DNA of 64,000 bases from an uncultured Lactobacillus sp. (GCA_910589675.1 CAJUTO010000003.1:50760-114759); one strand, 5' to 3'. Positions 25,853 through 35,304 are shown, numbered from the stretch's first letter. Numbers and translations are program-made. The notes: generated by a model not told the origin, from the sequence alone.

Positions 25853-25890
25853 CTAAAAAGACGAGATCGTTGTGGATCTCGTCTTTTTAG
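25853..25890. terminator. Bidirectional terminator after efp
   Basis: CTAAAAAGACGAGATC pairs perfectly with GATCTCGTCTTTTTAG. It is shared with the convergent PepSY gene. Confidence 0.92.
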
Positions 25891-26480
25891 TTGTTTATTA
25901 TATCTTTTGAAAGAGCATCAATTTTAACTTTTGTAACTTCATTATGGTCAACAATTTTTACCGTCCAAATTGGGTTGGTATGAGATGGAGTAACGGCTAA
26001 AGTCCATTCCCGAGCCTCTCCACCACCAACTTTTTGGATTGCAATTTGGCTAGCTTCTTTCCTAGATACGAGCTTGTTGATTTGTAAAGTATCTTCTTCG
26101 GTGTCCGCTTCCTGATCTTCATTTCTTAAAGTAGATTGTCCTAAAATTTCTCCAGTACTGGCATTAATTTTGATAGTGCAATCTTTTTTAGTATCATAAC
26201 CAACAATATCGTAAATATAGCTTTGATGTTGGATGGTTAATTTGATCTCTGTAACTTTAGAGTTAGGGTACAGACGGTGAAAGTCTTTAAGTGCTCGATT
26301 TTGACTAATTTTAATAATCGGAGCTTCTTCTTGAGCTGTAGTGGTAGAAACTTTATGAATAGAAGAAATTTTTTCTTTTTTAACCGGATAAGAATGATTA
26401 GTAGGTAAAAATTCCTTGATAGTCAGGCCAATTGCAATTCCAATGATTAAACTTGTAATTATAATTAGTGTTTTCTTCAT
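25887..26480 (-). CDS. Membrane-anchored protein with two PepSY domains
   Basis: One N-terminal membrane segment (about residues 4-22) is followed by two PepSY modules. The first (about 60-120) includes YIYDIVGYDTKK and INASTGEILGQ; the second (about 138-197) includes EASQIAIQKVGG and WTVKIVDHNE. PepSY domains occur in propeptides and envelope proteins, where they are thought to inhibit or modulate peptidases. It is a paralogue of the lipoprotein encoded at 28069-28668, with the same two-module order but a transmembrane anchor in place of a lipobox. Partner unknown. Confidence 0.82.
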   Translation of the reverse strand: MKKTLIIITSLIIGIAIGLTIKEFLPTNHSYPVKKEKISSIHKVSTTTAQEEAPIIKISQNRALKDFHRLYPNSKVTEIKLTIQHQSYIYDIVGYDTKKDCTIKINASTGEILGQSTLRNEDQEADTEEDTLQINKLVSRKEASQIAIQKVGGGEAREWTLAVTPSHTNPIWTVKIVDHNEVTKVKIDALSKDIINN

Positions 26481-26562
26481 ATTACTCTCAATTCTAAATC
26501 TGATACACTTTCTATAAGCTATATTATATCTAGAATTAATAGAAAATTACCACTAATATGCA

Positions 26563-26946
26563 CTAAAGAAAAAGCAAAATTAAAGCAATCAGTGCAGGTA
26601 ACATTTGGACAAAAAATATTTTCTTGGTAGCAGTGAATCCACCAAAAGCTCCTACGACAATGATGAAAAGCATTAATAATTGCCAAACGTGAATTAAGAC
26701 GGCAGGGTTATTTGAAAATACAAAATAAGAAAGTAAGATAGTGATTCCCAACATTCCATTGTAAATTCCTTGATTAGCCATAGAGATGCGAGTTTCCTGT
26801 TTTTTAACATATTCCAGGGGCATATCAAACATATTGGCTTGCTTTTCTGGGGATGCAAAGATTTCCAAGCCACAGATTACAATATGTTCTAATGCAATTA
26901 ACATTACTAAAAAAACTGAGATTAAAAGTATAGTATTATTTTCCAT
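26563..26946 (-). CDS. DUF1304 membrane protein
   Basis: The 127-aa protein has four membrane segments and the DUF1304 pattern: ALEHIVICGLEIF in the first, MANQGIYNGMLGITIL in the second, and GGFTATKKIFFVQMLPALIAL at the end. Function unknown. It is divergent from a MarR regulator with about 110 bases between the starts, so it may be a target of that regulator. Confidence 0.85.
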   Translation of the reverse strand: MENNTILLISVFLVMLIALEHIVICGLEIFASPEKQANMFDMPLEYVKKQETRISMANQGIYNGMLGITILLSYFVFSNNPAVLIHVWQLLMLFIIVVGAFGGFTATKKIFFVQMLPALIALILLFL

Positions 26947-27060
26947 AAATTTTTCCTCCTCTCCTTAAATATTACCTTATTCAGAAAGGAACTTCTATCA
27001 TTATAATTTTTGCTGCATTTACGACAAAAACATATTAAACTTTGATAAGTGAGGTTAGTT

Positions 27061-27516
27061 ATGGAAGAAGATACTTTAAGAAAAATTGGCACAATTTCAA
27101 GGGCTCTAGATTCAATTGCCAACATTGAATTCAAGCAGATGAAACTCAATCGAGGTCAATATTTATACTTAGTAAGAATTTATGAAAATCCAGGAATGAT
27201 TTCAGACCATATTGCAGAAATTTTGAGTGTGGATAGAACAACAGTTGCTCGGAGCATTCAAAAATTAGAGAGACAAGAATTGGTAGTGAAAAAGTCAGAT
27301 CCTAATAATAAAAAGATTCGTCATTTATTTGTGACTGAAAAAGGAAAAAAGTTAGCTCAAATAATTGAAAAAGAGAATAGTTTCTCGAATCAAATGGCAC
27401 TAAGTGGACTAGATCAAAGTGAGAGAAAGCAGTTAAATAAATTACTCAGTAAAGTTGAACAAAATGTAGATCAAAATTGGCATTTTGTTAAAAATGGTGG
27501 AAAGAGAGAATATTGA
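27061..27516 (+). CDS. MarR-family transcriptional regulator
   Basis: The 151-aa product has the winged-helix core typical of MarR: DHIAEILSVDRTTVARSIQKLERQELV (recognition helix region about residues 55-80), then a wing around DPNNKKIRHLFVTEKG. Dimerisation helices lie at both ends. The start is ATG 27061, six bases after GAGG. It is divergent from DUF1304 and overlaps no upstream gene; a PaiA-like acetyltransferase gene follows at once. Regulation of one or both neighbours is inferred from position. Confidence 0.87.
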   Translation: MEEDTLRKIGTISRALDSIANIEFKQMKLNRGQYLYLVRIYENPGMISDHIAEILSVDRTTVARSIQKLERQELVVKKSDPNNKKIRHLFVTEKGKKLAQIIEKENSFSNQMALSGLDQSERKQLNKLLSKVEQNVDQNWHFVKNGGKREY

Positions 27517-27518
27517 TA

Positions 27519-28037
27519 ATGGAATATACAATTAAAGATGTAACAGGAAATGATGTAAAAGGGTTGCAAGCTATTTCCCGGGAAACTTTTAAAGCTACCT
27601 TTGATGAATACACTGCACCTGCAGATATGGTGCGATTCTTAAAAGAAGATTACGCTACGGAAAAATTACTTACTCAGATTAATAATCCTGATAGTCGCTT
27701 TTTCTTTTTAATGGTAAAAGACGAAGTGGCAGGTTATCTAAAAGTGAATGTCAATTCTGCCCAAACTGAAAATGTGAAACCAAACGCTCTAGAAGTAGAA
27801 CGTATCTACTTGAGACAAAAGTTTCAGCATCAAGGATTAGGACTTGTTTTAATTAAGTTAGCCGAAAAAATTGCTCGAAAAGAAAATTATGATTATATGT
27901 GGCTAGGAGTTTATGAACATAATTTAATTGCTCAAAAGTTTTATAAAAAAGATGGCTTCACTAGGGTGGGACAGCATGTATTTCAAGTGGGGGAAGACCC
28001 ACAAATTGATTATATTTTAGCTAAAAAATTAGATTAA
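27519..28037 (+). CDS. paiA: PaiA-like polyamine/GNAT acetyltransferase
   Basis: The protein follows Bacillus subtilis PaiA across its length: ISRETFKATFDEYT near the N-terminus, FFFLMVKDEVAGYLKVNV in the middle, EVERIYLRQKFQHQGLG with the acetyl-CoA loop, and the WLGVYEHNLIAQKFYKKDGF block. PaiA acetylates spermidine and related polyamines and was first described as a regulator of degradative enzymes. ATG 27519 lies three bases after the MarR stop, so the two are co-transcribed. The symbol rests on similarity in my reading only. Confidence 0.75.
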   Translation: MEYTIKDVTGNDVKGLQAISRETFKATFDEYTAPADMVRFLKEDYATEKLLTQINNPDSRFFFLMVKDEVAGYLKVNVNSAQTENVKPNALEVERIYLRQKFQHQGLGLVLIKLAEKIARKENYDYMWLGVYEHNLIAQKFYKKDGFTRVGQHVFQVGEDPQIDYILAKKLD

Positions 28038-28039
28038 CT

Positions 28040-28068
28040 AAAAAAGCTCCATTTTGGAGCTTTTTTCT
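28040..28068. terminator. Bidirectional terminator
   Basis: AAAAAAGCTCC pairs with GGAGCTTTTTT between the convergent acetyltransferase and PepSY lipoprotein genes. Confidence 0.9.
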
Positions 28069-28668
28069 TTAGTCTTTTTCAACGTGCAATACTTTTTTAT
28101 TAATTGCATCAATTTTAACCTTAGTTTCTTTGTTAGCACTCACAACCTTAACTTCCCAAATGGGTTGGTTATTGTCTTGTTCTAATTTCCATTCTTGACT
28201 AGTACCCGTGGCATGTTTTTCAGCAATTTTACTTGCTTCTTCACGAGTAATGGTTTTATCCAGATTAATACCTTTTTGCAAATGTTCGTCTAAATCAAGT
28301 TTTTCTGAATGAGTATTCAAAATCTTTCCAGAATTAGCATCAATATTAACTGTATATTCTTTATTCATGTCAAAGCCATCAATTTTGTAAATATATTTAT
28401 TATTTTCAAGTTCTAGATCAATTGCCTTGATTTTTTTATCTTTAAATTGTTCATTGAACTTGTTTAAAGCTTCTGATTGACTTAAATTGATTTTTTGAGT
28501 CTTGAGCTTAGTAGTATTTTCTTTTACTGCTTTTTTAGTTTGGCTTTTTGTTGAACTTATTTTAGAACTGCTTTTAGTAGAATCATTATTTGAACTACAT
28601 CCTGTTAACATGAGAGCTGCTAAAGCAACTGAAGCAGTAGCTTTTCCAAGAGTTCCTATTTTTAACAT
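28069..28668 (-). CDS. Lipoprotein with two PepSY domains
   Basis: The signal ends in lipobox LTGC, then a Ser/Lys/Thr-rich linker (about residues 25-55). Two PepSY modules follow, the first with NKYIYKIDGFDMNKEYT and DANSGKIL, the second with EASKIAEKHATG and WEVKVVSANKETKVKIDA. The second module ends with nearly the same KVKIDA segment as the paralogue at 25887-26480. The two PepSY genes, both on the minus strand, enclose the DUF1304, MarR and PaiA-like genes. Role in the envelope unknown. Confidence 0.85.
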   Translation of the reverse strand: MLKIGTLGKATASVALAALMLTGCSSNNDSTKSSSKISSTKSQTKKAVKENTTKLKTQKINLSQSEALNKFNEQFKDKKIKAIDLELENNKYIYKIDGFDMNKEYTVNIDANSGKILNTHSEKLDLDEHLQKGINLDKTITREEASKIAEKHATGTSQEWKLEQDNNQPIWEVKVVSANKETKVKIDAINKKVLHVEKD

Positions 28669-28903
28669 AATACATTCTCCTATATCTATATAAAAATGAC
28701 TATTTGTATACGTTCAATTATACAGATAAAAAGTATATAATCATAAAATTTGAATAGATAATTTGTGTGATTTAGTTTTTTCTTAATAATTTGAAATTAA
28801 TAATAGCATAATAAGTCGTTTTATTTGTGATTACTAACTATTTGTTGAATACTGAAAGTGTATACAATAATATATTTTGGACTTGAAAGAGAGATGTATT
28901 GTT

Positions 28904-30259
28904 ATGGCTGATAATCTTTCAACAAATAAAAAAGTTGTAAGTAAAGGCTATAAATATTTTATGGTGTTTCTGTGTATGTTAACGCAAGCAATTCCTTATG
29001 GGGTTGCTCAGTTAATACAACCTTTGTTTGTACACCCATTAGTTAATACTTTTCATTTTACATTAGCTTCTTATACATTGATTTTTACTTTTGGTGCAAT
29101 AGTTGGTTCAATCGTTTCACCTTTTGTTGGAAAAGCGTTACAAAAAGTAAACTTTAAACTTCTATATATCATTGGTATTGTTTTGTCAGCTGGCGCTTAT
29201 ATCATTTTTGGGATAAGTACGAAACTGCCAGGATTTTATTTAGCTGGCATAGTATGTATGGTAGGTTCAACGTTCTATTCGGGGCAAGGTGTTCCTTGGG
29301 TAATTAACCATTGGTTTCCTTTAAAGGGGCGTGGTGTTGCATTAGGACTTGCCTTTTGTGGTGGGTCAATTGGTGATATTTTTCTTCAACCTATTACTCA
29401 GGAAATATTGAAGCATTTTATGACTGGTAATACTAAGACTGGTCATTTAACTTCGATGGCTCCATTCTTTATTTTTGCAGCTATCTTATTAATTGTCGGC
29501 TTAATAATCGCAGCCTTCATCAGAGTACCTAAGCCAACTGAAGCTTTAGCATCTAAAGATGAAGTTAAAAAGAATAAACAAGCAGCTCATGAACAGGCTA
29601 CTCATGAATTCCAAGGCTGGAGTGGTAAGCAAGTTTTAAAGATGAAATGGTTCTGGATTTTTAGTATTGGCTTCATGATTATTGGATTAGGGTTAGCTTC
29701 CTTAAATGAAGATTATGCAGCTTTTTTAGATACTAAATTATCGTTGACTGAAGTAGGAATTATTGGTTCTGTTTTTGGGATAGCCGGGATTGTCGGAAAT
29801 ATTTCCGGAGGATATTTATTCGATAAGTTTGGTACAGCTAAATCAATGACTTATGCTGGAATTATGTTAATTATTTCGATTTTAATGATGATCTTTATTT
29901 CATTCCATCCCTACGACAGTAGGATAAGTTTGTATGCTGGTATGGGTTGGGCTATTACAAGTGGCCTATCAGTATTTAGCTATATGTCTGGTCCAGCATT
30001 TATGGCTAAAAGCTTGTTTGGTTCAAAAGCACAAGGCGTTAACTTGGGATACATTAGTTTGGCATATGCTATTGGTTTTGCTATCGGTGCACCTCTCTTT
30101 GGTGTAATAAAAGGAATTACCAATTTTACAATAGCATGGTGCTTCACTATCGCTTTTGTTGCGATTGGATTTATATTATTAATAATTGCAGCCATTAGAA
30201 TTAAAGAGATACAAAGAGAAATGGTTGCTGATAAGTCGGATATTGTTTTGGAAAAGTAA
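28904..30259 (+). CDS. cbsT1: MFS transporter, conjugated bile salt transporter-like (first copy)
   Basis: The 451-aa protein has 12 membrane segments and the oxalate/formate-antiporter-like MFS pattern (FMVFLCMLTQAIPYG near the start, LFDKFGTAKSMTYAG in the second half). In L. johnsonii 100-100 two such genes, cbsT1 and cbsT2, precede the bile salt hydrolase gene cbsH and increase conjugated bile salt uptake. The same order is seen here, which is the basis for the symbol. ATG 28904 follows AGAGAG at ten bases. It is very similar to the next gene throughout, so the pair arose by tandem duplication. Confidence 0.82.
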   Translation: MADNLSTNKKVVSKGYKYFMVFLCMLTQAIPYGVAQLIQPLFVHPLVNTFHFTLASYTLIFTFGAIVGSIVSPFVGKALQKVNFKLLYIIGIVLSAGAYIIFGISTKLPGFYLAGIVCMVGSTFYSGQGVPWVINHWFPLKGRGVALGLAFCGGSIGDIFLQPITQEILKHFMTGNTKTGHLTSMAPFFIFAAILLIVGLIIAAFIRVPKPTEALASKDEVKKNKQAAHEQATHEFQGWSGKQVLKMKWFWIFSIGFMIIGLGLASLNEDYAAFLDTKLSLTEVGIIGSVFGIAGIVGNISGGYLFDKFGTAKSMTYAGIMLIISILMMIFISFHPYDSRISLYAGMGWAITSGLSVFSYMSGPAFMAKSLFGSKAQGVNLGYISLAYAIGFAIGAPLFGVIKGITNFTIAWCFTIAFVAIGFILLIIAAIRIKEIQREMVADKSDIVLEK

Positions 30260-30284
30260 AACAATTTAGAAGGAGGAGGTTATT

Positions 30285-31643
30285 ATGGCTAGCGCAAGTA
30301 ATGAAAAAACTGTCAGCAAAGCATATAAATACTTTATGGTATTTCTGTGTATGCTTACCCAAGCAATTCCATATGGGATTGCTCAAAATATTCAGCCACT
30401 TTTTGTACACCCATTAGTTAATACTTTTCATTTTACCTTGGCATCATATACATTGATTTTTACTTTTGGTGCTGTGGCAGCATCTATTGCATCACCATTT
30501 ATTGGTAAAGGTCTTGAAAAGATAAATTTTAGGGTAATGTATTTAATTGGTATTGGTCTTTCAGCAATTGCCTATGTAATTTTTGGAATTAGTACAAAAT
30601 TACCTGAATTTTATATTGCGGCTATCATTTGTATGATTGGGTCAACATTTTATTCTGGACAAGGTGTTCCTTGGGTAATTAATCACTGGTTTCCTGCAAA
30701 AGGTCGTGGGGCTGCCCTAGGAGTTGCCTTTTGTGGTGGTTCGATTGGTAATATCTTTTTGCAACCAGCTACTCAAGCAATCTTGAAGCACTTTATGACT
30801 GGTAATACTAAAACTGGCCATTTAACTTCAATGGCTCCTTTCTTTATTTTTGCGATTGCATTGCTAGTTGTAGGTGTAATTATTGCAATATTTATTAGAA
30901 CGCCTAAAAAGAATGAAATTGTAGTTAGCGAACAAGAATTGAAAGAAAGTAAAGCTGCCCAAGAAAAGGCAAAAGCAGAAGAATTCCAAGGCTGGAGCGG
31001 TAAGCAAGTTTTAAAAATGAAATGGTTTTGGATTTTTAGCTTGGGCTTTCTGATTATTGGTTTAGGACTAGCTTCTTTAAATGAAGACTATGCCGCTTTT
31101 CTTGATACTAAATTATCATTAACAGATGTTGGTCTAATAGGATCCATGTATGGAGTTGGTTGCTTAATTGGTAATGTATCCGGTGGGATCTTATTCGATA
31201 AATTTGGTACAGCTAAATCTATGACATATGCGGGATGCATGTATGTTTTATCTATTGCTATGATGATCTTTGTAAGTTTACAACCATATGGGTCTCATGT
31301 AAGCAAAGTAGCTGGAATAGCATATTCAATCTTTTGTGGTTTGGCCGTATTTAGCTATATGTCTGGTCCAGCATTTATGGCGAAAGATTTATTTGGTGCT
31401 AAAGATCAAGGAGTAATGTTAGGGTATGTCGGCCTTGCATATGCTATTGGATTTGCTATTGGTGCACCATTATTTGGAATAATTAAAGGAAAAGCCAGTT
31501 TTACAGTAGCATGGTACTTCATGATGGCCTTTGTAATTGTGGGCTTCGTACTTTTAGTTATTTCAGTAATTAGAATTAAGAAAATTCAAAGAGTTTATAT
31601 TGCTAAACATCAAAATCAAAAAGCTGAAGTTAAGGAGGATTAA
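30285..31643 (+). CDS. cbsT2: MFS transporter, conjugated bile salt transporter-like (second copy)
   Basis: This is the tandem paralogue of the preceding transporter, with long identical stretches such as FVHPLVNTFHFTLASYTLIF and a divergent charged loop near residues 205-240. The ribosome binding site is strong (AGGAGGAGG). It ends three bases before the bile salt hydrolase start, so these two genes are tightly coupled. The role in moving conjugated bile salts or the freed products is inferred from the known cbs locus; related MFS proteins carry small dicarboxylates. Confidence 0.83.
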   Translation: MASASNEKTVSKAYKYFMVFLCMLTQAIPYGIAQNIQPLFVHPLVNTFHFTLASYTLIFTFGAVAASIASPFIGKGLEKINFRVMYLIGIGLSAIAYVIFGISTKLPEFYIAAIICMIGSTFYSGQGVPWVINHWFPAKGRGAALGVAFCGGSIGNIFLQPATQAILKHFMTGNTKTGHLTSMAPFFIFAIALLVVGVIIAIFIRTPKKNEIVVSEQELKESKAAQEKAKAEEFQGWSGKQVLKMKWFWIFSLGFLIIGLGLASLNEDYAAFLDTKLSLTDVGLIGSMYGVGCLIGNVSGGILFDKFGTAKSMTYAGCMYVLSIAMMIFVSLQPYGSHVSKVAGIAYSIFCGLAVFSYMSGPAFMAKDLFGAKDQGVMLGYVGLAYAIGFAIGAPLFGIIKGKASFTVAWYFMMAFVIVGFVLLVISVIRIKKIQRVYIAKHQNQKAEVKED

Positions 31644-31645
31644 AA

Positions 31646-32596
31646 ATGTGTACAGGTTTAAGATTTACAGATGATCAAGGAAATTTATATTTTGGTAGAA
31701 ATCTTGATGTGGGCCAAGATTATGGTGAAAAAGTAATCCTTACGCCACGTAATTATCCCTTACCATATAAATTCCTAGCTGATAGCAGGACTAGCAAAGC
31801 TGTTATTGGAATGGGAATAGTAGTAGATGGCTATCCTTCTTATTTTGATTGTTTTAATGAAGATGGTTTGGGAATAGCTGGTTTAAACTTCCCTCATTAT
31901 GCCCAATTTAGTAAAGAACCAGTGGATGGAAAAATTAATTTAGCCTCTTATGAGATTATGCTTTGGGTAACGCAAAACTTTACTACAGTTAAAGAAGTAA
32001 AGGAAGCTTTGAAAAATGTAAACTTAGTCAGCGAAGCTATTAATTCAGATTTTGCAGTTGCTCCTCTTCACTGGATTATCAGTGATAATAAAGAAGCAAT
32101 TGTTGTGGAAGTTTCTAAACAATATGGGATGAAAGTTTTTGAAGATAAGTTAGGCGTTTTAACTAATAGTCCAGATTTTAACTGGCAAGTAACTAATTTA
32201 GGAAATTATACTGGTTTGAGTCCTCATGATGCTACGGTTCAAAATTGGAATGGCCAAGAAGTTATGCCATGGGGTGTTGGGACTGGTAGCTTGGGTTTAC
32301 CGGGCGATAGTATTCCTGCTTCTCGATTTGCCAAAGTAGCATATTTGAATGCAAATTATCCTACTCAAAAAGGTGAAACTGCTAATGTGGCAAAATTCTT
32401 TAATATTTTGAAATCAGTCGCTATGGTAAAAGGCAGCGTCATTAACAACCAAGGAAAAGATGAATACACAGTTTACACGGCTTGCTATTCATCAAAGACG
32501 AAGACATATTATTGTAATTATGCCACTGATTTTGAATTGAAAAAATATACAATTACTGATGAAAATTTGAATCTAAATAAACTTACGATTTATTGA
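31646..32596 (+). CDS. cbsH: Conjugated bile salt hydrolase (choloylglycine hydrolase, Ntn hydrolase)
   Basis: The enzyme removes glycine or taurine from conjugated bile acids. After removal of Met1, Cys2 is the N-terminal nucleophile (MCTGLRF); Arg18 and Asp21 follow in FGRNLDVG. The family Asn lies in LTNSPDFNWQ and the conserved Arg in PASRFAKVAYL. The 316-aa length is exact for lactobacillar bile salt hydrolases. The strong AAGGAGG lies inside the end of the upstream transporter gene. A terminator follows, so the three cbs genes form one transcription unit suited to life in the gut. Confidence 0.93.
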   Translation: MCTGLRFTDDQGNLYFGRNLDVGQDYGEKVILTPRNYPLPYKFLADSRTSKAVIGMGIVVDGYPSYFDCFNEDGLGIAGLNFPHYAQFSKEPVDGKINLASYEIMLWVTQNFTTVKEVKEALKNVNLVSEAINSDFAVAPLHWIISDNKEAIVVEVSKQYGMKVFEDKLGVLTNSPDFNWQVTNLGNYTGLSPHDATVQNWNGQEVMPWGVGTGSLGLPGDSIPASRFAKVAYLNANYPTQKGETANVAKFFNILKSVAMVKGSVINNQGKDEYTVYTACYSSKTKTYYCNYATDFELKKYTITDENLNLNKLTIY

Positions 32597-32608
32597 AAAT
32601 TTTGATCA

Positions 32609-32653
32609 AAAAATAGCCTCTAGATTCCCAAAAAAATCTAGGGGCTATTTTAT
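32609..32653. terminator. Bidirectional terminator after the bile salt locus
   Basis: AAAATAGCCTCTAGATT pairs with AATCTAGGGGCTATTTT across an A-rich loop. Confidence 0.88.
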
Positions 32654-32656
32654 TGG

Positions 32657-33571
32657 TTATTCACCTTTGAAACTACCATTTTCAACTTCACGGATAAAGT
32701 CGGCTAAGTGTTTATAATAAATATCTGGATTATCAACCATGTGGTGATGACCACCATCTGGTGTAGTTACTAAACGAGAATTTGGAATTTCTTTTTGCAT
32801 AATTTTAGCAGTAGAAATTGGCATTGTTTCTTGTTCACCAAAAGTTAAAAGAGTTGGAACCTTAATGTTCTTTAATTGATCTCTAAAGTGCCAATCTTTA
32901 AGTTTCCCAGTAATGACAAATTCATTGTCGCCTTGGAATGCGTGGTAAACATCACTGCCACCGATATCCTTTAAGTGGTAAAGCTTTGAAGGCTGCTTTC
33001 TATCAACGAAGTTAATGTTTAAAATTTGAACGTCATCTTGGTAACGTTTGTTATCGTAGTCATTATTTTCTTCACATTTATGCATGAAATCAATTTCACT
33101 TTGTGGAAGAACTTCTTGACGGCGACGGTTTACAGATTCTACATATTCATCAATTTCATCAACCATTGAAGAAATGATAGCACCCTTTAAGTGTTGACCA
33201 TATTTTACAGCATATTCTTGAACTAACAAGCCACCCCAGCTTTGACCAATTAAATAGAAATTGTCTAGGCCTAATTTTTCTCGAACTTCGTCAACTTCAT
33301 CTAAGAAATATTCATAAGTTAGATATTTTTTAGCGATTTCTGGATCAGAATAATCAGGTTGATCTGAATATAAAGAGCCTAATTGGTCATACATGGTAAC
33401 TTGAACGTTAAGACCTTGCTTCTTCAATTGTTCTGCAGTATCTTCCCAGTATTCGTGATTACCGCCAGGACCGCCGTGAAGAGCGAGTAAATGAATGTCA
33501 CCTTCACCTTGAGTATTAGTCCAAAGATGATAACCGTTGTCTAGAGTAATAATTTTAGTACCTGTCTTCAT
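32657..33571 (-). CDS. pepI: Proline iminopeptidase
   Basis: The alpha/beta hydrolase cleaves N-terminal proline from peptides, part of lactobacillar casein or gut peptide breakdown. The oxyanion block HGGPGG is at residues 32-37, the nucleophile elbow GQSWGG holds Ser111, and the catalytic His lies in the GGHHHMVDN segment. The start is ATG 33571, seven bases after AAGGAG on the minus strand; an upstream in-frame ATG lacks this signal. At 304 aa it fits the family. Convergent with cbsH, monocistronic. Confidence 0.88.
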   Translation of the reverse strand: MKTGTKIITLDNGYHLWTNTQGEGDIHLLALHGGPGGNHEYWEDTAEQLKKQGLNVQVTMYDQLGSLYSDQPDYSDPEIAKKYLTYEYFLDEVDEVREKLGLDNFYLIGQSWGGLLVQEYAVKYGQHLKGAIISSMVDEIDEYVESVNRRRQEVLPQSEIDFMHKCEENNDYDNKRYQDDVQILNINFVDRKQPSKLYHLKDIGGSDVYHAFQGDNEFVITGKLKDWHFRDQLKNIKVPTLLTFGEQETMPISTAKIMQKEIPNSRLVTTPDGGHHHMVDNPDIYYKHLADFIREVENGSFKGE

Positions 33572-33631
33572 TTTCAAACTCCTTTTCAACATTTCTTTCC
33601 ATTCTACATCATTCGTTGATATCTAGCTAAT

Positions 33632-33661
33632 TTGAGAAGTTGCTACCTTTTCGCGTATAAT
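33632..33661 (+). promoter_or_regulatory. Promoter of the ABC exporter gene
   Basis: TTGAGA (33632-33637) and consensus TATAAT (33656-33661), 18 bases apart. Confidence 0.6.
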
Positions 33662-33699
33662 GTTTCCAGTAATAAGTTTGAAGGGAAATAGCAGTTTTT

Positions 33700-35304
33700 A
33701 TGAGTTTAAAATATGCGAAAAAAAGCCAAGTTGTGTTGTTTACAATTTTGGCAGCAATTAAAGCCTGTAATATTGTCTTTGTTGCTTATATGATCAAAAT
33801 TATGCTTAATGTTGCTTCTTCGGGATCGCATGATTACATGCATCTAGTCCGTTTGGCAATTTTAACTGGACTTGGTCAATTATGTTTTATGGCAAGTAAT
33901 TTTGTATATGAAACGGTTAAAATGACTATTGTTCGAGACGTAAATATGGTTTTTAAGAGAGCGAATCTAACTTATTTAGTAGATCAGGGTAATCCAGATA
34001 TCAAAAATGGATTATCTTTATTGACTAATGATTTAAAACAGATTGAAACAAATCGTGTAAATGCTCAATTGGATATGATTTTACAGGGATTGACTTTTAT
34101 TGGTGCAATTAGTTTTGCTTTTTATTCTTCTTGGCAAATGACTGTAGTTTTTGTAGTGGCAATGATCGTGCCAGCCTTAATTCAAATGATTACCAGTCCG
34201 GTTATTACCAAAAAATCAAAAATTTGGGCGGCCAAGAATGCAATTTATACCCAGAATGTTTCTGACTCTTTAAACGGAGCTCAATCAGCTAAATTATATA
34301 ATGTCCAAGAAAAGATAGTGAGCCGTGCTATTAACGCTGCTCGCAATATGGAAAATGCTTTGAGAAAAATGTCCTTAACTCAAGCATGGGCGTTGGAATT
34401 AATTTATTCTGCTGCTGAATTGTTTTGTTTTATAATTCCATGTACAATTGGCGGTATTTTAATGATGCAGGGCCAATTAGAAGTAGGAACGCTGGTAATG
34501 ATGGTTGACTTGGCAATGAACTTCATAACGCCAGTTGTAACGCTTTTTAATGAATTTAATCAAGTTAAATCTACAGTTCCAATGTGGGAAAAAACTAAGA
34601 AGGCTCTCAACTATACGTTTAAGCATAATAAGCATATTCCAGGTGATTTTGAAGGGATGCAAATTCGGGATTTATCTTATGTAACGCATAAAGATAAAAA
34701 ACGGATTTTTGAAAATGTAAACTTGGATGTTCAACCTGGTGAAAAGGTTCTCTTGATGGCTCCAAGCGGTTGGGGAAAAACAACCCTTTTAAGATTAATG
34801 TTAGGATTAAAAAAGCCGAAAAATGGAGAGATTATCATCAATCGGAAAAATGTTTCAGGCAACTGGGAAAAGGCTCATAATTTTTATTCCTATGTGAATC
34901 AAAAGCCATTTATGTTTGATGATACTTTGCGCTTTAATATCACGTTGGGTAGAAAAATAAGTGATAAAGAATTACAAGCAGCAATTAAAGAAGCTGGCTT
35001 AGAAGATTTGGTAAAAGAACATGGTCTAGATAGCAATGTCGGCGAAGATGGGAATAATTTATCTGGAGGACAGATTCAGCGGGTTGAGATTGCACGCGCA
35101 CTTTTGTCGCAAAGACCAATTTTGTTAGCTGATGAAGCTACTAGTGCGTTAGATCCTAATTTATCCTTGGCAATTCATAAAACTTTACTTGAAAATCCAA
35201 AAATCGCTGTTATTGAAGTAGCCCATAAAATTTCAGAAAAAGAAAAATCGATGTTTGATAAAATTGTTCATTTGGATAAGCATCGTATAGAAACAAAAAT
35301 GTGA
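33700..35304 (+). CDS. ABC exporter, fused membrane and ATPase domains
   Basis: Five to six membrane segments (residues about 10-290) precede the ATPase domain. The domain has Walker A APSGWGKTT, Q-loop region YVNQKPFMFDDT, signature LSGGQIQRVEIARAL, Walker B ILLADEATSALDP, and the H-loop His in VAHKI. At 534 aa it is a slightly short half-transporter that should dimerise. No peptidase domain is seen, so it is not a bacteriocin-processing exporter. Substrate could be a lipid, drug or peptide. It is transcribed alone. Confidence 0.85.
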   Translation: MSLKYAKKSQVVLFTILAAIKACNIVFVAYMIKIMLNVASSGSHDYMHLVRLAILTGLGQLCFMASNFVYETVKMTIVRDVNMVFKRANLTYLVDQGNPDIKNGLSLLTNDLKQIETNRVNAQLDMILQGLTFIGAISFAFYSSWQMTVVFVVAMIVPALIQMITSPVITKKSKIWAAKNAIYTQNVSDSLNGAQSAKLYNVQEKIVSRAINAARNMENALRKMSLTQAWALELIYSAAELFCFIIPCTIGGILMMQGQLEVGTLVMMVDLAMNFITPVVTLFNEFNQVKSTVPMWEKTKKALNYTFKHNKHIPGDFEGMQIRDLSYVTHKDKKRIFENVNLDVQPGEKVLLMAPSGWGKTTLLRLMLGLKKPKNGEIIINRKNVSGNWEKAHNFYSYVNQKPFMFDDTLRFNITLGRKISDKELQAAIKEAGLEDLVKEHGLDSNVGEDGNNLSGGQIQRVEIARALLSQRPILLADEATSALDPNLSLAIHKTLLENPKIAVIEVAHKISEKEKSMFDKIVHLDKHRIETKM

